64,000 bases of DNA from JALHVH01 sp963773685. Lineage in GTDB: Bacteria; Acidobacteriota; Aminicenantia; Aminicenantales; Saccharicenantaceae. A program made the translations under genes and the position numbers. The stretch spans positions 62,001-126,000 of the forward strand of contig CAVZBY010000011.1 of the NCBI GenBank assembly GCA_963773685.1. Direction: 5' to 3'. Shown piece after piece: positions 9,112 to 18,026 of this stretch. Under the pieces are notes generated by a model. That model was given only the letters and a program-made list of their open reading frames with translations. It was not told where the DNA came from and did no database searches. The stretch's first letter is position 1. The number at the start of each line of letters is the position of its first letter.

Positions 9112-9140
9112 ATCATAGCGCGTGTTCTCCCCTTTGTCAG
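9112..9140 (-). promoter_or_regulatory. Promoter of the cupin-surE operon
   Basis: On the minus strand: CTGACA (9135-9140), 17 bp, TATGAT (9112-9117). An imperfect inverted repeat (CCCTTTG 9130-9136 with CAAAGGG 9170-9176; CAGCGG 9138-9143 with CCGCTG 9154-9159) overlaps the -35. It could be an operator or the 3' hairpin of the upstream tRNA transcript. Confidence 0.5.
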
Positions 9141-9232
9141 CGGTCAGCGTTCGCCGCTGCGACGAAACGCAAAGGGAACAGCGGGATGAGACTCCCTCCG
9201 GCGGCAGATAGGGGCAAAGAGGGAATTGGTAA

Positions 9233-9309
9233 TGGTCGGGACGGGCGGATTTGAACCGCCGACCCCATGCACCCCAAGCATGTGCGCTACCAGGCTGCGC
9301 CACGTCCCG
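9233..9309 (-). tRNA. tRNA-Pro (anticodon GGG)
   Basis: A 77-base cloverleaf read on the minus strand. The acceptor arms CGGGACG/CGTCCCG pair perfectly, the D-arm is GCGC/GCGC, the anticodon stem CATGC/GCATG carries loop TTGGGGT (anticodon GGG, decoding CCC/CCU), and the T-arm GGCGG/CCGCC has loop TTCAAAT. Discriminator A and CCA are encoded. It lies 34 bases downstream of the MerR gene. Confidence 0.97.
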
Positions 9310-9343
9310 AACACAGGTAGAGATTATATCAGAAACGGGGAGA

Positions 9344-9751
9344 TTATCCAGCCCCCTTTTTCGGCTTCTTCTCGAGCGCGACGACGATGTCCTGGAGCTC
9401 GTCGCGGACGTCGTAGAGGGCCCGCTTGAGCTTTTCAGGATGGATCGGGCCCGCCGGCCGCAGCCCGAACTCCTCTTCGACACGGCGCTTGATCCCCGCC
9501 ATCGTCAGGCTCTTCTCGTCGATGAGCTGGCGGATCCTCCGGATGATCTCGATGTCCTTCGGACGGAAGTAGCGCTGGCCGCTCCCGGTCCGTCCCGCGC
9601 GGAGGAAGGGGAACTCCTGTTCCCAGGCCTCGATGACCGACGGCTCGACCTTGGTCAGGCGGCTGACCTCTTCGACCTTGTAGACGAGCTTGTCCGGAGC
9701 GGCGGCCTCCTTGAAGAGCTTGGGCTGGGCGGATTCTTTTTTTGCGGTCAT
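9344..9751 (-). CDS. MerR family transcriptional regulator
   Basis: A 135-residue regulator with a MerR winged-helix: the KLVYKVEEVSRLTKVEPSVIEAWEQEFPFL helix-turn-helix, then GQRYFRPKDIEIIRRIRQLIDEKSLTMAGIKR. The Ala/Lys-rich N-terminal tail of about 20 residues and the C-terminal helix are variable. There are no conserved cysteines, so metal sensing is unlikely. MerR genes of this plain type next to a tRNA-Pro are seen in several bacteria. It is divergent from rarA. Confidence 0.85.
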   Translation of the reverse strand: MTAKKESAQPKLFKEAAAPDKLVYKVEEVSRLTKVEPSVIEAWEQEFPFLRAGRTGSGQRYFRPKDIEIIRRIRQLIDEKSLTMAGIKRRVEEEFGLRPAGPIHPEKLKRALYDVRDELQDIVVALEKKPKKGAG

Positions 9752-9764
9752 CGGACGAGCCCTA

Positions 9765-9794
9765 ACCTTAGCACGGCCCGGCGCCGGCCGTCAA
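9765..9794 (-). promoter_or_regulatory. Promoter of the merR-like gene
   Basis: Minus strand TTGACG (9789-9794), 18 bp, TAAGGT (9765-9770). The predicted start gives a leader of only about 7 bases to the ATG at 9751. Confidence 0.45.
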
Positions 9795-9830
9795 GCCGAT
9801 GGGAGCGGGTCGCGGGCGGGCCCCGCTTTC

Positions 9831-9839
9831 TGATATAAT
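9831..9839 (+). promoter_or_regulatory. Extended -10 promoter of rarA, predicted leaderless
   Basis: TGATATAAT is a consensus extended -10 box; no -35 is evident. The -10 ends 6 bases before the GTG at 9846, so transcription should begin at or next to the start codon. Confidence 0.55.
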
Positions 9840-9845
9840 CGCGTC

Positions 9846-11165
9846 GTGACCCCGGGAAAAAGCTCTCTGGTCCCTCTGGCCGAGCGGATGAGACCGACGA
9901 CCCTGGACCGCTTCTACGGCCAGGAACATCTTCTCGGAAAGGGCAAGATCCTCTCCGAGCTCATCGAGTCCGGGCAGATCGTTTCGATCATCTTCTGGGG
10001 GCCTCCCGGTTCCGGGAAAACGACCCTGGCCTATATGCTGGCCAAGCACTTCGGCCTTCCCTGGGTCTTCTTCAGCGCGGTCCTCTCCGGCATCAAGGAC
10101 GTCAAGGAGGTCATGGCCAAGGCCGAGGCCCAGCGCCGGATGTCGGGCAAGCCCGTCGTCCTGTTCATCGACGAGATCCATCGGTTCAACAAGGCCCAGC
10201 AGGCCGCTTTCCTTCCTTACGTCGAACGGGGCGACGTCATCCTCTTCGGCTCGACCACGGAGAATCCCTCCTTCGAGGTCATCGCGCCCCTGCTTTCGAG
10301 GACCAAGGTCCTCGTATTGAACCCTTTGGGCACAGAGGCCCTGGAGCGGATCGTCCGGGAGGCCCTGGGCGACGAAGCCCTCGGTCTCGGAGCCAAAAAG
10401 CTCAGGATCGACGACGACGGCCTCCGGACGCTGATCGATTACGCTAACGGGGACGCCCGCAGGGCCCTCAACAGCCTCGAGATCGCCGCGAGCCTCGCCC
10501 GGAAGGGCGTCATCACCGCCGCGGATGTCCAGGAAGCCCTCCAGAAGCGCGTCCTCCTGTACGACAAGAAGGGAGAGGAGCACTTCAATCTCATCTCGGC
10601 GCTCCACAAGAGCCTCCGCAACAGCGACGTCGATGCGGCCCTCTATTGGCTCGCCCGCATGCTGGCATCGGGCGAGGAGCCCCTTTACATCGCCCGGAGG
10701 ATGGTCCGCTTCGCCTCCGAGGACATCGGCCTTGCCGATCCGCAGGCCCTGGCCGTCGCCCTCCATGCCAAGGAAGCCTACGACTTCCTCGGAACGCCCG
10801 AGGGCGAGCTCGCGCTCGCCGAAGCCGTCATCTATATGGCCTCGGCACCCAAGAGCAACAGGGTCTATTCCGCCTTCACGGCCGTGACGCGCGAGGTCGA
10901 GCGCAGCCCCCATGAGCCGGTTCCGCTCCAGATCCGGAACGCCGTCACGCCCTTGATGAAGGAGATCGGCTACGGCAGGGATTACCAGTACGCCCACGAC
11001 AGCGCCCTGTCGACGACCGACATGGAGACGCTTCCCGAGCGCCTGCGCGGCCGTAAATATTACGAGCCGGGCGACCTGGGGTTCGAGAAGGAGGTCCGCA
11101 AGCGCATCGAATGGTGGGAGGCCCTCAAGAAGCGCCTCCGGGACAAGACGCCCGAGGGCGGCTGA
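9846..11165 (+). CDS. rarA: Replication-associated recombination protein RarA (MgsA), AAA+ ATPase
   Basis: A 439-residue clamp-loader-like AAA+ ATPase that works at stalled replication forks. MRPTTLDRFYGQEHLLG opens the AAA module, followed by Walker A GPPGSGKTT, Walker B LFIDEIHRF, the sensor-1 segment GSTTENPSFEV and the arginine-finger region, NGDARRALNSLE. The C-terminal part has the RarA-specific KSLRNSDVDAALYWLARML and RRMVRFASEDIGLADPQAL segments. The GTG at 9846 starts 6 bases after a perfect -10 box, implying a leaderless message. Confidence 0.95.
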   Translation: MTPGKSSLVPLAERMRPTTLDRFYGQEHLLGKGKILSELIESGQIVSIIFWGPPGSGKTTLAYMLAKHFGLPWVFFSAVLSGIKDVKEVMAKAEAQRRMSGKPVVLFIDEIHRFNKAQQAAFLPYVERGDVILFGSTTENPSFEVIAPLLSRTKVLVLNPLGTEALERIVREALGDEALGLGAKKLRIDDDGLRTLIDYANGDARRALNSLEIAASLARKGVITAADVQEALQKRVLLYDKKGEEHFNLISALHKSLRNSDVDAALYWLARMLASGEEPLYIARRMVRFASEDIGLADPQALAVALHAKEAYDFLGTPEGELALAEAVIYMASAPKSNRVYSAFTAVTREVERSPHEPVPLQIRNAVTPLMKEIGYGRDYQYAHDSALSTTDMETLPERLRGRKYYEPGDLGFEKEVRKRIEWWEALKKRLRDKTPEGG

Positions 11166-11176
11166 CGTGGCGGCCG

Positions 11177-11356
11177 CTATTCCGCCTTGTCGCCGTCCTT
11201 TTCCTTGACCAGATAGTAGATCTCCCAGCTGATCTCGTCGGCCAGACAGCCGAGGCAGGACCGGGGCGTCGTCGCCAGCTCGTCGTCGGCGATCTTGTCC
11301 TTGAGGAGCTTCTTGACGATCTTGCGTATCTTATAGAGCAGAATATAGTTGACCAT
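11177..11356 (-). CDS. Small conserved-looking protein, unknown function
   Basis: A 59-residue protein convergent with rarA. It has a basic helical N-terminal half (IRKIVKKLLKDKIADDEL) and a central CLGC pair that could bind metal. The ATG at 11356 is chosen because a GATAAT -10-like box (11375-11380, minus) lies just upstream; longer starts would extend past it. I do not recognise the family. An inverted repeat CTTGGC-AAG-GCCAAG lies in the promoter. Confidence 0.45.
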   Translation of the reverse strand: MVNYILLYKIRKIVKKLLKDKIADDELATTPRSCLGCLADEISWEIYYLVKEKDGDKAE

Positions 11357-11382
11357 CTCGGGACCGCCCCCCATATTATCAG

Positions 11383-11397
11383 CTTGGCAAGGCCAAG
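11383..11397. promoter_or_regulatory. Inverted repeat, candidate operator
   Basis: Perfect 6-3-6 inverted repeat CTTGGC AAG GCCAAG immediately upstream of a GATAAT box (11375-11380, minus strand) for the small protein gene. Its placement between putative -35 (TTTACT) and -10 suits a repressor site; no regulator is identified. Confidence 0.3.
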
Positions 11398-11524
11398 TAA
11401 AGGAAGTAAAATCACCCGAAGGCCCCGCCATGGACGCCACACGAATCGACGCAACCATAGCCCCCTCGGGAGCGTACTTCTTCAAGAAGAGCCGAGCTCG
11501 GCGCTGCCGTCCAAGGAGGAACAG

Positions 11525-13499
11525 ATGATCAATCGATCTCCCGCCGCCCTCCTCGTCGCCCTTTGCCTCGCGGGGAGCCCCCTTGCCGGAAAGACCTATA
11601 CGCTCGTCTCCCCCGGCCAGAAGGTCCGGGTGACGATCGAAGCGGGAAAGCGCGTCTCCTATTCGGTCACGTACGGATCGAGCCCTGTCCTGGCCCCGTC
11701 CTTCCTATCCATGACCATCAACGACAACGTCGTCCTGGGCCGGTCCACGGTCGTCGAAAGGGTCGAGCCGAGGTCCGTCGACGAGACGATCCTGCCCTCC
11801 GTCCGCATAAAAAGGGCCCTCGTTCCCGACAGATATTCCGAGCTGACGATCCGCATCCGGGGGAACTACGGGATTTGTTTCCGGGCCTATGATGATGGAG
11901 TCGCCTATCGTTTCTTCACGGGGTACCGCCAGAAGATCACGATAAACGCCGAGGAAGCGACCTTCGCCTTCCCCGGCAAGCCCTTCGTATGGTTCCCCTT
12001 CACGGAGGCCTTTCACACCTCGTTCGAAAGCCCCTACGTCCATCTGCCGCTCGCGGAGATCGGCCCGAAGCGGTTCGGATACGCCCCTGTGGTCGTCGAG
12101 ATCGAAGGGGGGCCCAGGGTCGCCGTCGCCGAGGCCGACCTCGAAGACTACCCCGGGATGTTCCTCTCCGGGACAGAATCCGGAGCCCCGGAGCTCAAGG
12201 GGTTGTTCGCGCCCTTCCCCCTCGAGGAGAAGCTGCGGGAGAAGAGCGACCGCGAGCTCGAGGTCGCCAAGGCGGCCGGCCATATCGCCGTGACCCGGGG
12301 AAACCGCACCTACCCCTGGAGGGTCATCGCCATCGCCGATTCGGACGCGGGCCTTGTCGGGCACGACCTTCTCTTCCGCCTGGCGGGGGCGCCCCGGATC
12401 AAGGATGCGGCCTGGATCAGGCCGGGCAAGGTCGCTTGGGATTGGTGGAATGCCAACATGCTCTATGGCGTCGATTTCAAGGCCGGGGTCAATACGGCGA
12501 CCTATCGGAAATACATAGATTTCGCCGCCCGGAACGGCATCGAGTACGTCATCCTCGACGAAGGCTGGTCCGATCCGGCGGACCTCTTCAAGCTGGCGCC
12601 TGATATGGACCTGGCGGGGCTTGCCGCCTATGCCTCAGGGAAGAAGGTGGGTCTGGTCCTCTGGTGCGTCTGGCTGACCCTGGACCGCCAGATGGAAAAG
12701 GCCCTCGACCGGTTCGCGGAATGGGGGATCCGGGGGATCAAGGTGGATTTCATGGACCGGGACGATCAGAAGATGGTCGGCTTCTACTGGAGGTGCGCCG
12801 AGGCGGCCGCCAAACGCCGCCTCCTCGTCGATTTCCACGGGGCTCATCTTCCGGCCGGCCTCCACCGGGCGTATCCGAATATCCTGACGAGCGAGGGGGT
12901 CATGGGTCTCGAGCACGTCAAGTGGAGCGATTCCCCGACTCCCGACCACGATCTTGTCCTTCCGTTCACCCGGATGCTCGCCGGGCCGATGGATTATACT
13001 CCCGGGGCCATGCGCAACGCCGCGAAAGGACCGTTTCCGCCCCGACTTCGAGCTTCCGATGAGCCAGGGAACACGTTGTCACCAGCTGGCTATGTTCGTC
13101 GTCTATGAAAGCCCCCTTCAGATGCTCTGCGACTCTCCTTCCGGTTACGAGAGGGAGCCCGAGGTCATCGGCTTCCTGTCCGGGGTCCCGACCGTTTGGG
13201 ACGAAACGAAGCCCCTTGACGGCCGGATCGGGGATTTCGTCGCCCTTGCCCGGAGGTCCGGCGGGGATTGGTACGCGGCCGCCATGACCGATTGGTCGCC
13301 CCGGGCATTGGATATCCCTCTGGACTTCCTCGAGGACGGGAGCTATGAAGCCGAGATCTTCTCCGACGGCCCCAACGTCGATAGGTACGCTTCGGACGTC
13401 AGGCGCGACGTCAGGACCCTCAACAGGGGGGAACGCCTGAGGGTCGAGTTAGCCTCCGGCGGGGGGTGGGTGGCGCGTTTCCGGAAGAAATCCGGCTGA
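11525..13499 (+). CDS. Glycoside hydrolase family 97 protein, secreted (apparent frameshift)
   Basis: About 657 residues after repair. A signal peptide (MINRSPAALLVALCLAGSPLAG) is followed by the GH97 N-terminal beta-sandwich, then the barrel with AWDWWNANMLYGVDFKAGVN, EYVILDEGW, GIKVDFMDRDDQ, LVDFHGAH and NILTSEGVMGLEH. GH97 enzymes are alpha-glucosidases or alpha-galactosidases of the periplasm. The Asp in KVDFMDRDDQ and the Glu in TSEGVMG fall in the segments that carry catalytic residues in this family. The frame breaks in an AAA run at 13025-13027; deleting one A joins AMRNAAKDRFRPDF to MSQGTRCHQLAMFVVYESP and the C-terminal beta domain. Substrate is not predictable. Confidence 0.87.
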
Positions 13500-13548
13500 T
13501 CGCCCGCTTCAGGGGATCGGGGCCGGCTCGGGCATTCCGGAGGTTCTG

Positions 13549-13577
13549 TTGACAGCCAACCCTCGTTTCGCTAAGGT
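13549..13577 (+). promoter_or_regulatory. Upstream promoter before the SpoIID gene
   Basis: TTGACA (13549-13554), 17 bp, TAAGGT (13572-13577). It lies about 140 bases upstream of the coding start and would produce a longer 5' leader than the second promoter at 13656. Confidence 0.4.
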
Positions 13578-13655
13578 GGTGATCTCCTCGAGGGAACCCG
13601 GACCACAACTCCTAGTATTATCCGAAACGGGTATAGCATATATTGAATATTATTC

Positions 13656-13685
13656 TTGACAAAAAACCTCGGAGAGCCGTATAAT
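13656..13685 (+). promoter_or_regulatory. Main promoter of the SpoIID/LytB gene
   Basis: TTGACA (13656-13661), 18 bp, TATAAT (13680-13685), both boxes fully consensus. Predicted start near 13692, 26 bases before the ATG. Confidence 0.7.
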
Positions 13686-13717
13686 ATACTCGGCCCTGAA
13701 GTCAGCAGAGCTTTCCC

Positions 13718-15928
13718 ATGCATATAAACCGTATCAAGCGCTATATCATTGTCTTGGCCGGACTCGTCTTCATCGGGGGGGTGCCCGTCGAGTTCGGGAA
13801 CGAGAACTCCTTTTTCCACGGCTTCGTAATTCCGAACCCCGTCATCAGGATCGGGTTGCGGTCGGCGCCGGGTGAGACCGTGGTCCGCTCTTCCTCGGGG
13901 ATGAAGGTCTACGAGGTGGGCGCCGGGTACGAGCTCCTGGGGGACGACGTCGAGGAAGCCCGGATCAAGGGGGAAAAGGAGCGGCTCACCGAGAAGTTCG
14001 TCCTCCTCATGGCCCAGACCAAGGACCGGAACGAAGCCGAGCAGCTTGCTGCCGGGCTCAGGGAAAGGTCGGGACTCAACGTATCCGTGGAGGAAGCCTC
14101 CGAATCGGGCCTCGGGGGGGTCTTCCAGGTCAAGATAGGCGATTATCTCACCCGGGGAGACGCGCTTTCCGCCATATCCGGGCTGAACGCCAGGGGAATT
14201 AAAGATATCTGGATCCTGAGGGAGGTCATTTCCCTGGAGGAGCCGGGCTCCCGGTGGGTCCTCATCCGCAACGGGCTGCGCCCGCTGGGCCGCGATTCGG
14301 TGCTCTATTTCATCCCGAGCCACCCCGAAAGCCTCCTTTCCTTCAACGGCCGGAGATACAGGGGGATCTTCGTCCTCAGGGGCGGGCCCCGGGGGGCGGT
14401 CCTCATCAATGTCCTCAACCTCGAGGATTATCTCAAGGGAGTCGTCCCCGGCGAGCTCTCTCCCGACCAGTTCGGCGAGATCGAGGCCCTCAAGGCCCAG
14501 GCGGTGGCCGCGCGGACGTACGCGATCAAGAACCTCGGCCAGTACCGGGCCCTCGGCTATGATCTCAGCGATACGCCGGCCTCCCAGGTCTACGGCGGCC
14601 TGGACGCCGAGCGACCCCTGAGCAGCCGGGCCGTGGACGATACCCGGGGGGAGGTCATCCGCTATAAGGGGAACCTCATCAACGCCCTCTACATGAGCAC
14701 CTGCGGCGGCATGACGGAGGACGTGGAGAACATCTTCTCGGGCAAGCCCGTCGCTTATCTGAAGGGCACGGAGTGCGCGATCGAGAAAAGGCCCGAGTGG
14801 ACGGTTCCAGGCGGTGCGAGCCTGGCCCCCGTCCTCGCGGCCGGCCGGGACATAACGGCAGAGCTGGCGGCACTCATGGGGCGGGGGATCCTTCCGTACG
14901 AGACAGAAGCTTCTTATTACTCCGCGCCCTGCCCGCTCTCCGAAGCGACGGATTGGACCCGGAAGGCGCGGGCCCTGTCCGAGAAAGGGGGCTTTTTATA
15001 CACCCCTGGGACCGGAGCGTTCGATTTCCCCGCCCTGGCCGGGCTCCTCGTATCGGCCTTCGACCTGCGCGGCCATGTCGAAAACCTTATGCTTCCGAGC
15101 GAGGTCGATTTCATCCTCCGCGACCTCGAAGGCGTCAAGCCTCAGGACAGGAGGAACCTGGCTTACTGCGTTCAAATGGGGATATTCCCGTTCCTCGCGG
15201 CCGGGCCGCAGGGGGCCCGCCGGCCCCCGACGCGGGCCGAGGTCGCCTACGCGCTTTCCCGGCTCCTGTCCGGACACGCGGATCCCTATCAGGAAGGGAC
15301 GTTCCGTTCCGCCTCGGCAGGAGGGCTGGAGCTCGCTCGATCCGACGGCCCGAGGTCCCTGAAGGTTTCGCCGCGCATGTTCCTCCTGAGGAACCTGGAC
15401 GGGACCAGATCGTTAGCCTCCCGTCTGCATCTCCTCGGGGGAGAGAAGGTCCGTTGGCTTGAAGCCGAAGGGGAGGTCAGGCTCCTCGAGGTCTTCTTCC
15501 CTTCCGCCTCCAACCTGCTCGACCGCGCCTCCCGATTCAACCGCTGGGAGGTCCGAAAGTCCCGCGAGGAGCTGGAGAACTCGGTCAATCAGCATTACCC
15601 CGTCGGCCGCCTCATCGATATCTCGGTCCGGCGCAGGGGCACGTCCCACCGGGTCGTCGAGCTCGAGATCACGGGGACAGAGCGGCAGGTCCTCGTCCGG
15701 GGCCTGCGCATCCGAACGGCCCTCGGGCTCCGCGACATCCTCTTCGAGGTGGACCGCGAATACGACGCCGAGGGGCATATCAGCCACTTCATCTTCAACG
15801 GGCGGGGCTGGGGCCACGGGGTCGGCCTCTGCCAGGTCGGTGCCTACGGGATGGCCCAATCCGGAGCCCTGTATCAGGATATCCTCAAGAAATATTACAG
15901 CGGCGTGCGCATCGAAAAATCCCTCTGA
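13718..15928 (+). CDS. SpoIID/LytB domain protein with SPOR-like N-terminal region
   Basis: A 736-residue exported protein. A membrane/signal helix is followed by a SPOR-like repeat region (about 85-170, RNEAEQLAAGLRER...VFQVKIGDYLTRGDA). Then comes the SpoIID domain: LNLEDYLKGVVPGELSP, EALKAQAVAARTYAIKN, ASQVYGG and MSTCGGMTED. The end has the hallmark GRGWGHGVGLCQVGAYGMAQ and ILKKYYSGV. In SpoIID the corresponding residues form a lytic transglycosylase that cleaves denuded glycan; a SPOR region would target the same septal glycan. Here the domain is split by a roughly 200-residue insert. Probably a peptidoglycan enzyme in a non-sporulating organism. Confidence 0.85.
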   Translation: MHINRIKRYIIVLAGLVFIGGVPVEFGNENSFFHGFVIPNPVIRIGLRSAPGETVVRSSSGMKVYEVGAGYELLGDDVEEARIKGEKERLTEKFVLLMAQTKDRNEAEQLAAGLRERSGLNVSVEEASESGLGGVFQVKIGDYLTRGDALSAISGLNARGIKDIWILREVISLEEPGSRWVLIRNGLRPLGRDSVLYFIPSHPESLLSFNGRRYRGIFVLRGGPRGAVLINVLNLEDYLKGVVPGELSPDQFGEIEALKAQAVAARTYAIKNLGQYRALGYDLSDTPASQVYGGLDAERPLSSRAVDDTRGEVIRYKGNLINALYMSTCGGMTEDVENIFSGKPVAYLKGTECAIEKRPEWTVPGGASLAPVLAAGRDITAELAALMGRGILPYETEASYYSAPCPLSEATDWTRKARALSEKGGFLYTPGTGAFDFPALAGLLVSAFDLRGHVENLMLPSEVDFILRDLEGVKPQDRRNLAYCVQMGIFPFLAAGPQGARRPPTRAEVAYALSRLLSGHADPYQEGTFRSASAGGLELARSDGPRSLKVSPRMFLLRNLDGTRSLASRLHLLGGEKVRWLEAEGEVRLLEVFFPSASNLLDRASRFNRWEVRKSREELENSVNQHYPVGRLIDISVRRRGTSHRVVELEITGTERQVLVRGLRIRTALGLRDILFEVDREYDAEGHISHFIFNGRGWGHGVGLCQVGAYGMAQSGALYQDILKKYYSGVRIEKSL

Positions 15929-15946
15929 CCGCCGCCTCGGATCGCG

Positions 15947-15975
15947 TTGACAGCCATCCGCCTCGCCGCTATAAT
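15947..15975 (+). promoter_or_regulatory. Perfect-consensus promoter of speE
   Basis: TTGACA (15947-15952), 17 bp, TATAAT (15970-15975): an exact sigma-70 consensus, suggesting strong constitutive expression of the polyamine gene. Confidence 0.75.
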
Positions 15976-16007
15976 CGCGGGGTCGATCGGAGACGAGGGA
16001 GACGGCG

Positions 16008-16853
16008 ATGAAGAAATCCTCCTTGAACAAGGACCGGACCGAAGCCCGGGAATTCCAGACGGCGACCTCGGGGATCTTCCTGAAGGCTCGGAAGGTCCTC
16101 TACGCCCGAAAGTCCGCTTTCCAGAAGATCGAGATCATCGAGAACCGGGATTACGGGCGGGTCCTGTTCCTGGACGGCCTTCTCCAGACGACCGATAAGG
16201 ACGAATTCTACTACCACGAGATGCTCGTCCATCCCGCTCTGTCCTCCCATCCGGCCCCGCGGAAGGTCCTGATCATCGGAGGAGGGGACGGCGGCGCCCT
16301 GCGGGAGGTCCTCAAGCACCCGGTCGAACGGGCCTGGATGGTCGAGATCGACGGCCTGGTCATCGAGGCCTGCAAGAAGCATTTCGGCTGGATCAAGGAG
16401 CCCCTGGCCGGCGGCCGCGCCGAACTCGTCGTCGGCGACGGGAACGTCTTCATCAGGGAGACGAAGGAAAAGTTCGACGTCATCCTCGTGGATTCCTCGG
16501 ACCCCGTCGGACCGTCCACGGTCCTCCACGAGGAAGGCTTTTACCGGCAGCTGCGAAAGAAGCTCCGGCCGGGGGGGATCATCGCCGCCCAGGCGGGCTC
16601 CCTCGTCCTCCACCTGGACCAGCACGCGGCCAAGGCCCGCTTCCTGGGGAAGATGTTCAAGCACGTGCGCTTCTACCTGGGGCCGGTGCCGACGTATCCT
16701 GTGGGGACCTGGGTCTACACGTTCCTGTCGGATGCGGTCGATCCCGCGGCGAAGAGGACGCTCCGGATCCCCAAAGGCCTCAAGTATTACAATCCCGAGA
16801 TCCACCGGGCGGCGTTCGCCCTGCCGAACTTCCTGAGATCCAGGCTCGGATAG
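16008..16853 (+). CDS. speE: Polyamine aminopropyltransferase (spermidine synthase)
   Basis: A 281-residue enzyme transferring aminopropyl from decarboxylated SAM to putrescine. An N-terminal beta domain with YGRVLFLDGLLQTTDKDEFYYHEMLVHPAL is followed by the Rossmann fold with VLIIGGGDGGALREVLKH and the catalytic-loop segment VILVDSSDPVGPS, in which the Asp residues are those used by spermidine synthases. The sequence PVPTYPVGTWVYTFLS is typical of the C-terminus. It has its own consensus promoter and GAGGGAGA upstream. No decarboxylase gene is adjacent. Confidence 0.93.
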   Translation: MKKSSLNKDRTEAREFQTATSGIFLKARKVLYARKSAFQKIEIIENRDYGRVLFLDGLLQTTDKDEFYYHEMLVHPALSSHPAPRKVLIIGGGDGGALREVLKHPVERAWMVEIDGLVIEACKKHFGWIKEPLAGGRAELVVGDGNVFIRETKEKFDVILVDSSDPVGPSTVLHEEGFYRQLRKKLRPGGIIAAQAGSLVLHLDQHAAKARFLGKMFKHVRFYLGPVPTYPVGTWVYTFLSDAVDPAAKRTLRIPKGLKYYNPEIHRAAFALPNFLRSRLG

Positions 16854-16921
16854 CCCGATCGCGGGGACTCCCTGGGAGTTTCTAAAGGAGGGGAGACGCG
16901 GGCCTGTTCCGGCCCTGCGAT

Positions 16922-17893
16922 CTAGAGCGTTCCTTCGGCTTTCCTCTTGCGGAGCGCGGCCAGCATGTCCGTCGTCATGGACGCCATGTCGTGGGCCGGG
17001 CTCCAGCCCCATTCCTCGCGCGCGGCAGAATCGTCGAGAGAGGCGGGCCACGAGTCGGCGATGGCCTGGCGGAAATCCGGCGCGTATTCGCAGACGAAGC
17101 CGGGGACGTACTTCCGGATCTCCGCGGCGAGCTCGCCGGCGGTGAAGCTCATGGCGGTCACGTTGAAATTCGAGTGATGGCGGAGCCGGGCCGGGTCGGC
17201 ATCCATCAGATCGAGGATCGACTTGAGGCAGTCGGGCATGTACATCATCGGAAGGCTGGTGTCTTCCCTCACGAAGCAAGTGTAGCGGCCGGCCCGGACC
17301 GCCTCGTAAAAGATGGCGACGGCGTAATCCGTCGTCCCGCCGCCGGGGGGCGTCTCGTGGCTGATGATGCCCGGGAAGCGGCACCCCCGGACGTCCAGCC
17401 CGTACTTGCGGACATAATAATCGCAGAGGTGCTCGCCGGCGACCTTGGTGACCCCGTACATGGTCGTCGGGTCGAGGATGGTGTCCTGGGGGGTCCGGTG
17501 CCGGGGCGTCGCGGGCCCGAAGACCGCTATCGAGCTCGGCGTGAAGATCCGCTTCAGCCCCAGTTCGCGGCCCGCCTCGAGCACGTTGAAGAGCCCGCCG
17601 ATGTTGATGGTCCAGGCTTTCTGGGGGTTCTTCTCCCCGGTCGCCGACAGGAGGGCGGCAAGATGATAAACGACGCCGATCCGGTGCCTGCGGAGGATCG
17701 CGGCGATCCCGGCGCGATCGGTGACATCGAGAAGGGCGAACGGGCCGGCTTCCGCGGTCGGTCCCAAGGGAGCGACGATATCGGTGACGAGGACGTTATC
17801 CGCTCCGTGCCGCTTCCTCAGCGCCGCGGCGAGCTCGGAGCCGATCTGGCCGGCGGCCCCGGTGATCATGATGTGCTCGGTGTCGTGTGTCAT
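16922..17893 (-). CDS. NAD-dependent epimerase-type L-threonine 3-dehydrogenase
   Basis: A 323-residue extended SDR. The N-terminal GAAGQIGSELA binds NAD. The run TPSSIAVFGP, TPQDTILDPTTMYGVTKVAGE (catalytic Tyr-x3-Lys as YGVTK), PGIISHETPPGGGTTDYAV, LPMMYMPD and DFRQAIADSWPASLDDSAAR is the recognisable pattern of SDR-type threonine dehydrogenases, unrelated to the zinc enzyme. It oxidises threonine to 2-amino-3-ketobutyrate. It is divergent from the ammonia-lyase-family gene and may be part of amino acid catabolism. No kbl ligase is seen nearby. Confidence 0.85.
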   Translation of the reverse strand: MTHDTEHIMITGAAGQIGSELAAALRKRHGADNVLVTDIVAPLGPTAEAGPFALLDVTDRAGIAAILRRHRIGVVYHLAALLSATGEKNPQKAWTINIGGLFNVLEAGRELGLKRIFTPSSIAVFGPATPRHRTPQDTILDPTTMYGVTKVAGEHLCDYYVRKYGLDVRGCRFPGIISHETPPGGGTTDYAVAIFYEAVRAGRYTCFVREDTSLPMMYMPDCLKSILDLMDADPARLRHHSNFNVTAMSFTAGELAAEIRKYVPGFVCEYAPDFRQAIADSWPASLDDSAAREEWGWSPAHDMASMTTDMLAALRKRKAEGTL

Positions 17894-17940
17894 GGAAAAG
17901 GCCTCTTATCGGACGAGTCGATCCGTACGAAGGATGTATA

Positions 17941-17969
17941 TTTATAGACCTTCGCTCCCGGGAAGTCAA
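17941..17969 (-). promoter_or_regulatory. Promoter of the threonine dehydrogenase gene
   Basis: Minus strand TTGACT (17964-17969), 17 bp, TATAAA (17941-17946). Predicted leader about 40 bases. Confidence 0.6.
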
Positions 17970-18026
17970 TATTGTCCTTGCCTTTGGGCTCCGGTTTGCC
18001 TTAAGTTGAGGGCGAGGGAGAACGTC

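Noticed and set aside
17721..18026. In-frame N-terminal extension of the ammonia-lyase-family gene
   Set aside because: It lies over the divergent promoter region and the opposite gene's start, and the ATG at 18027 has a good ribosome-binding site and matches family length.
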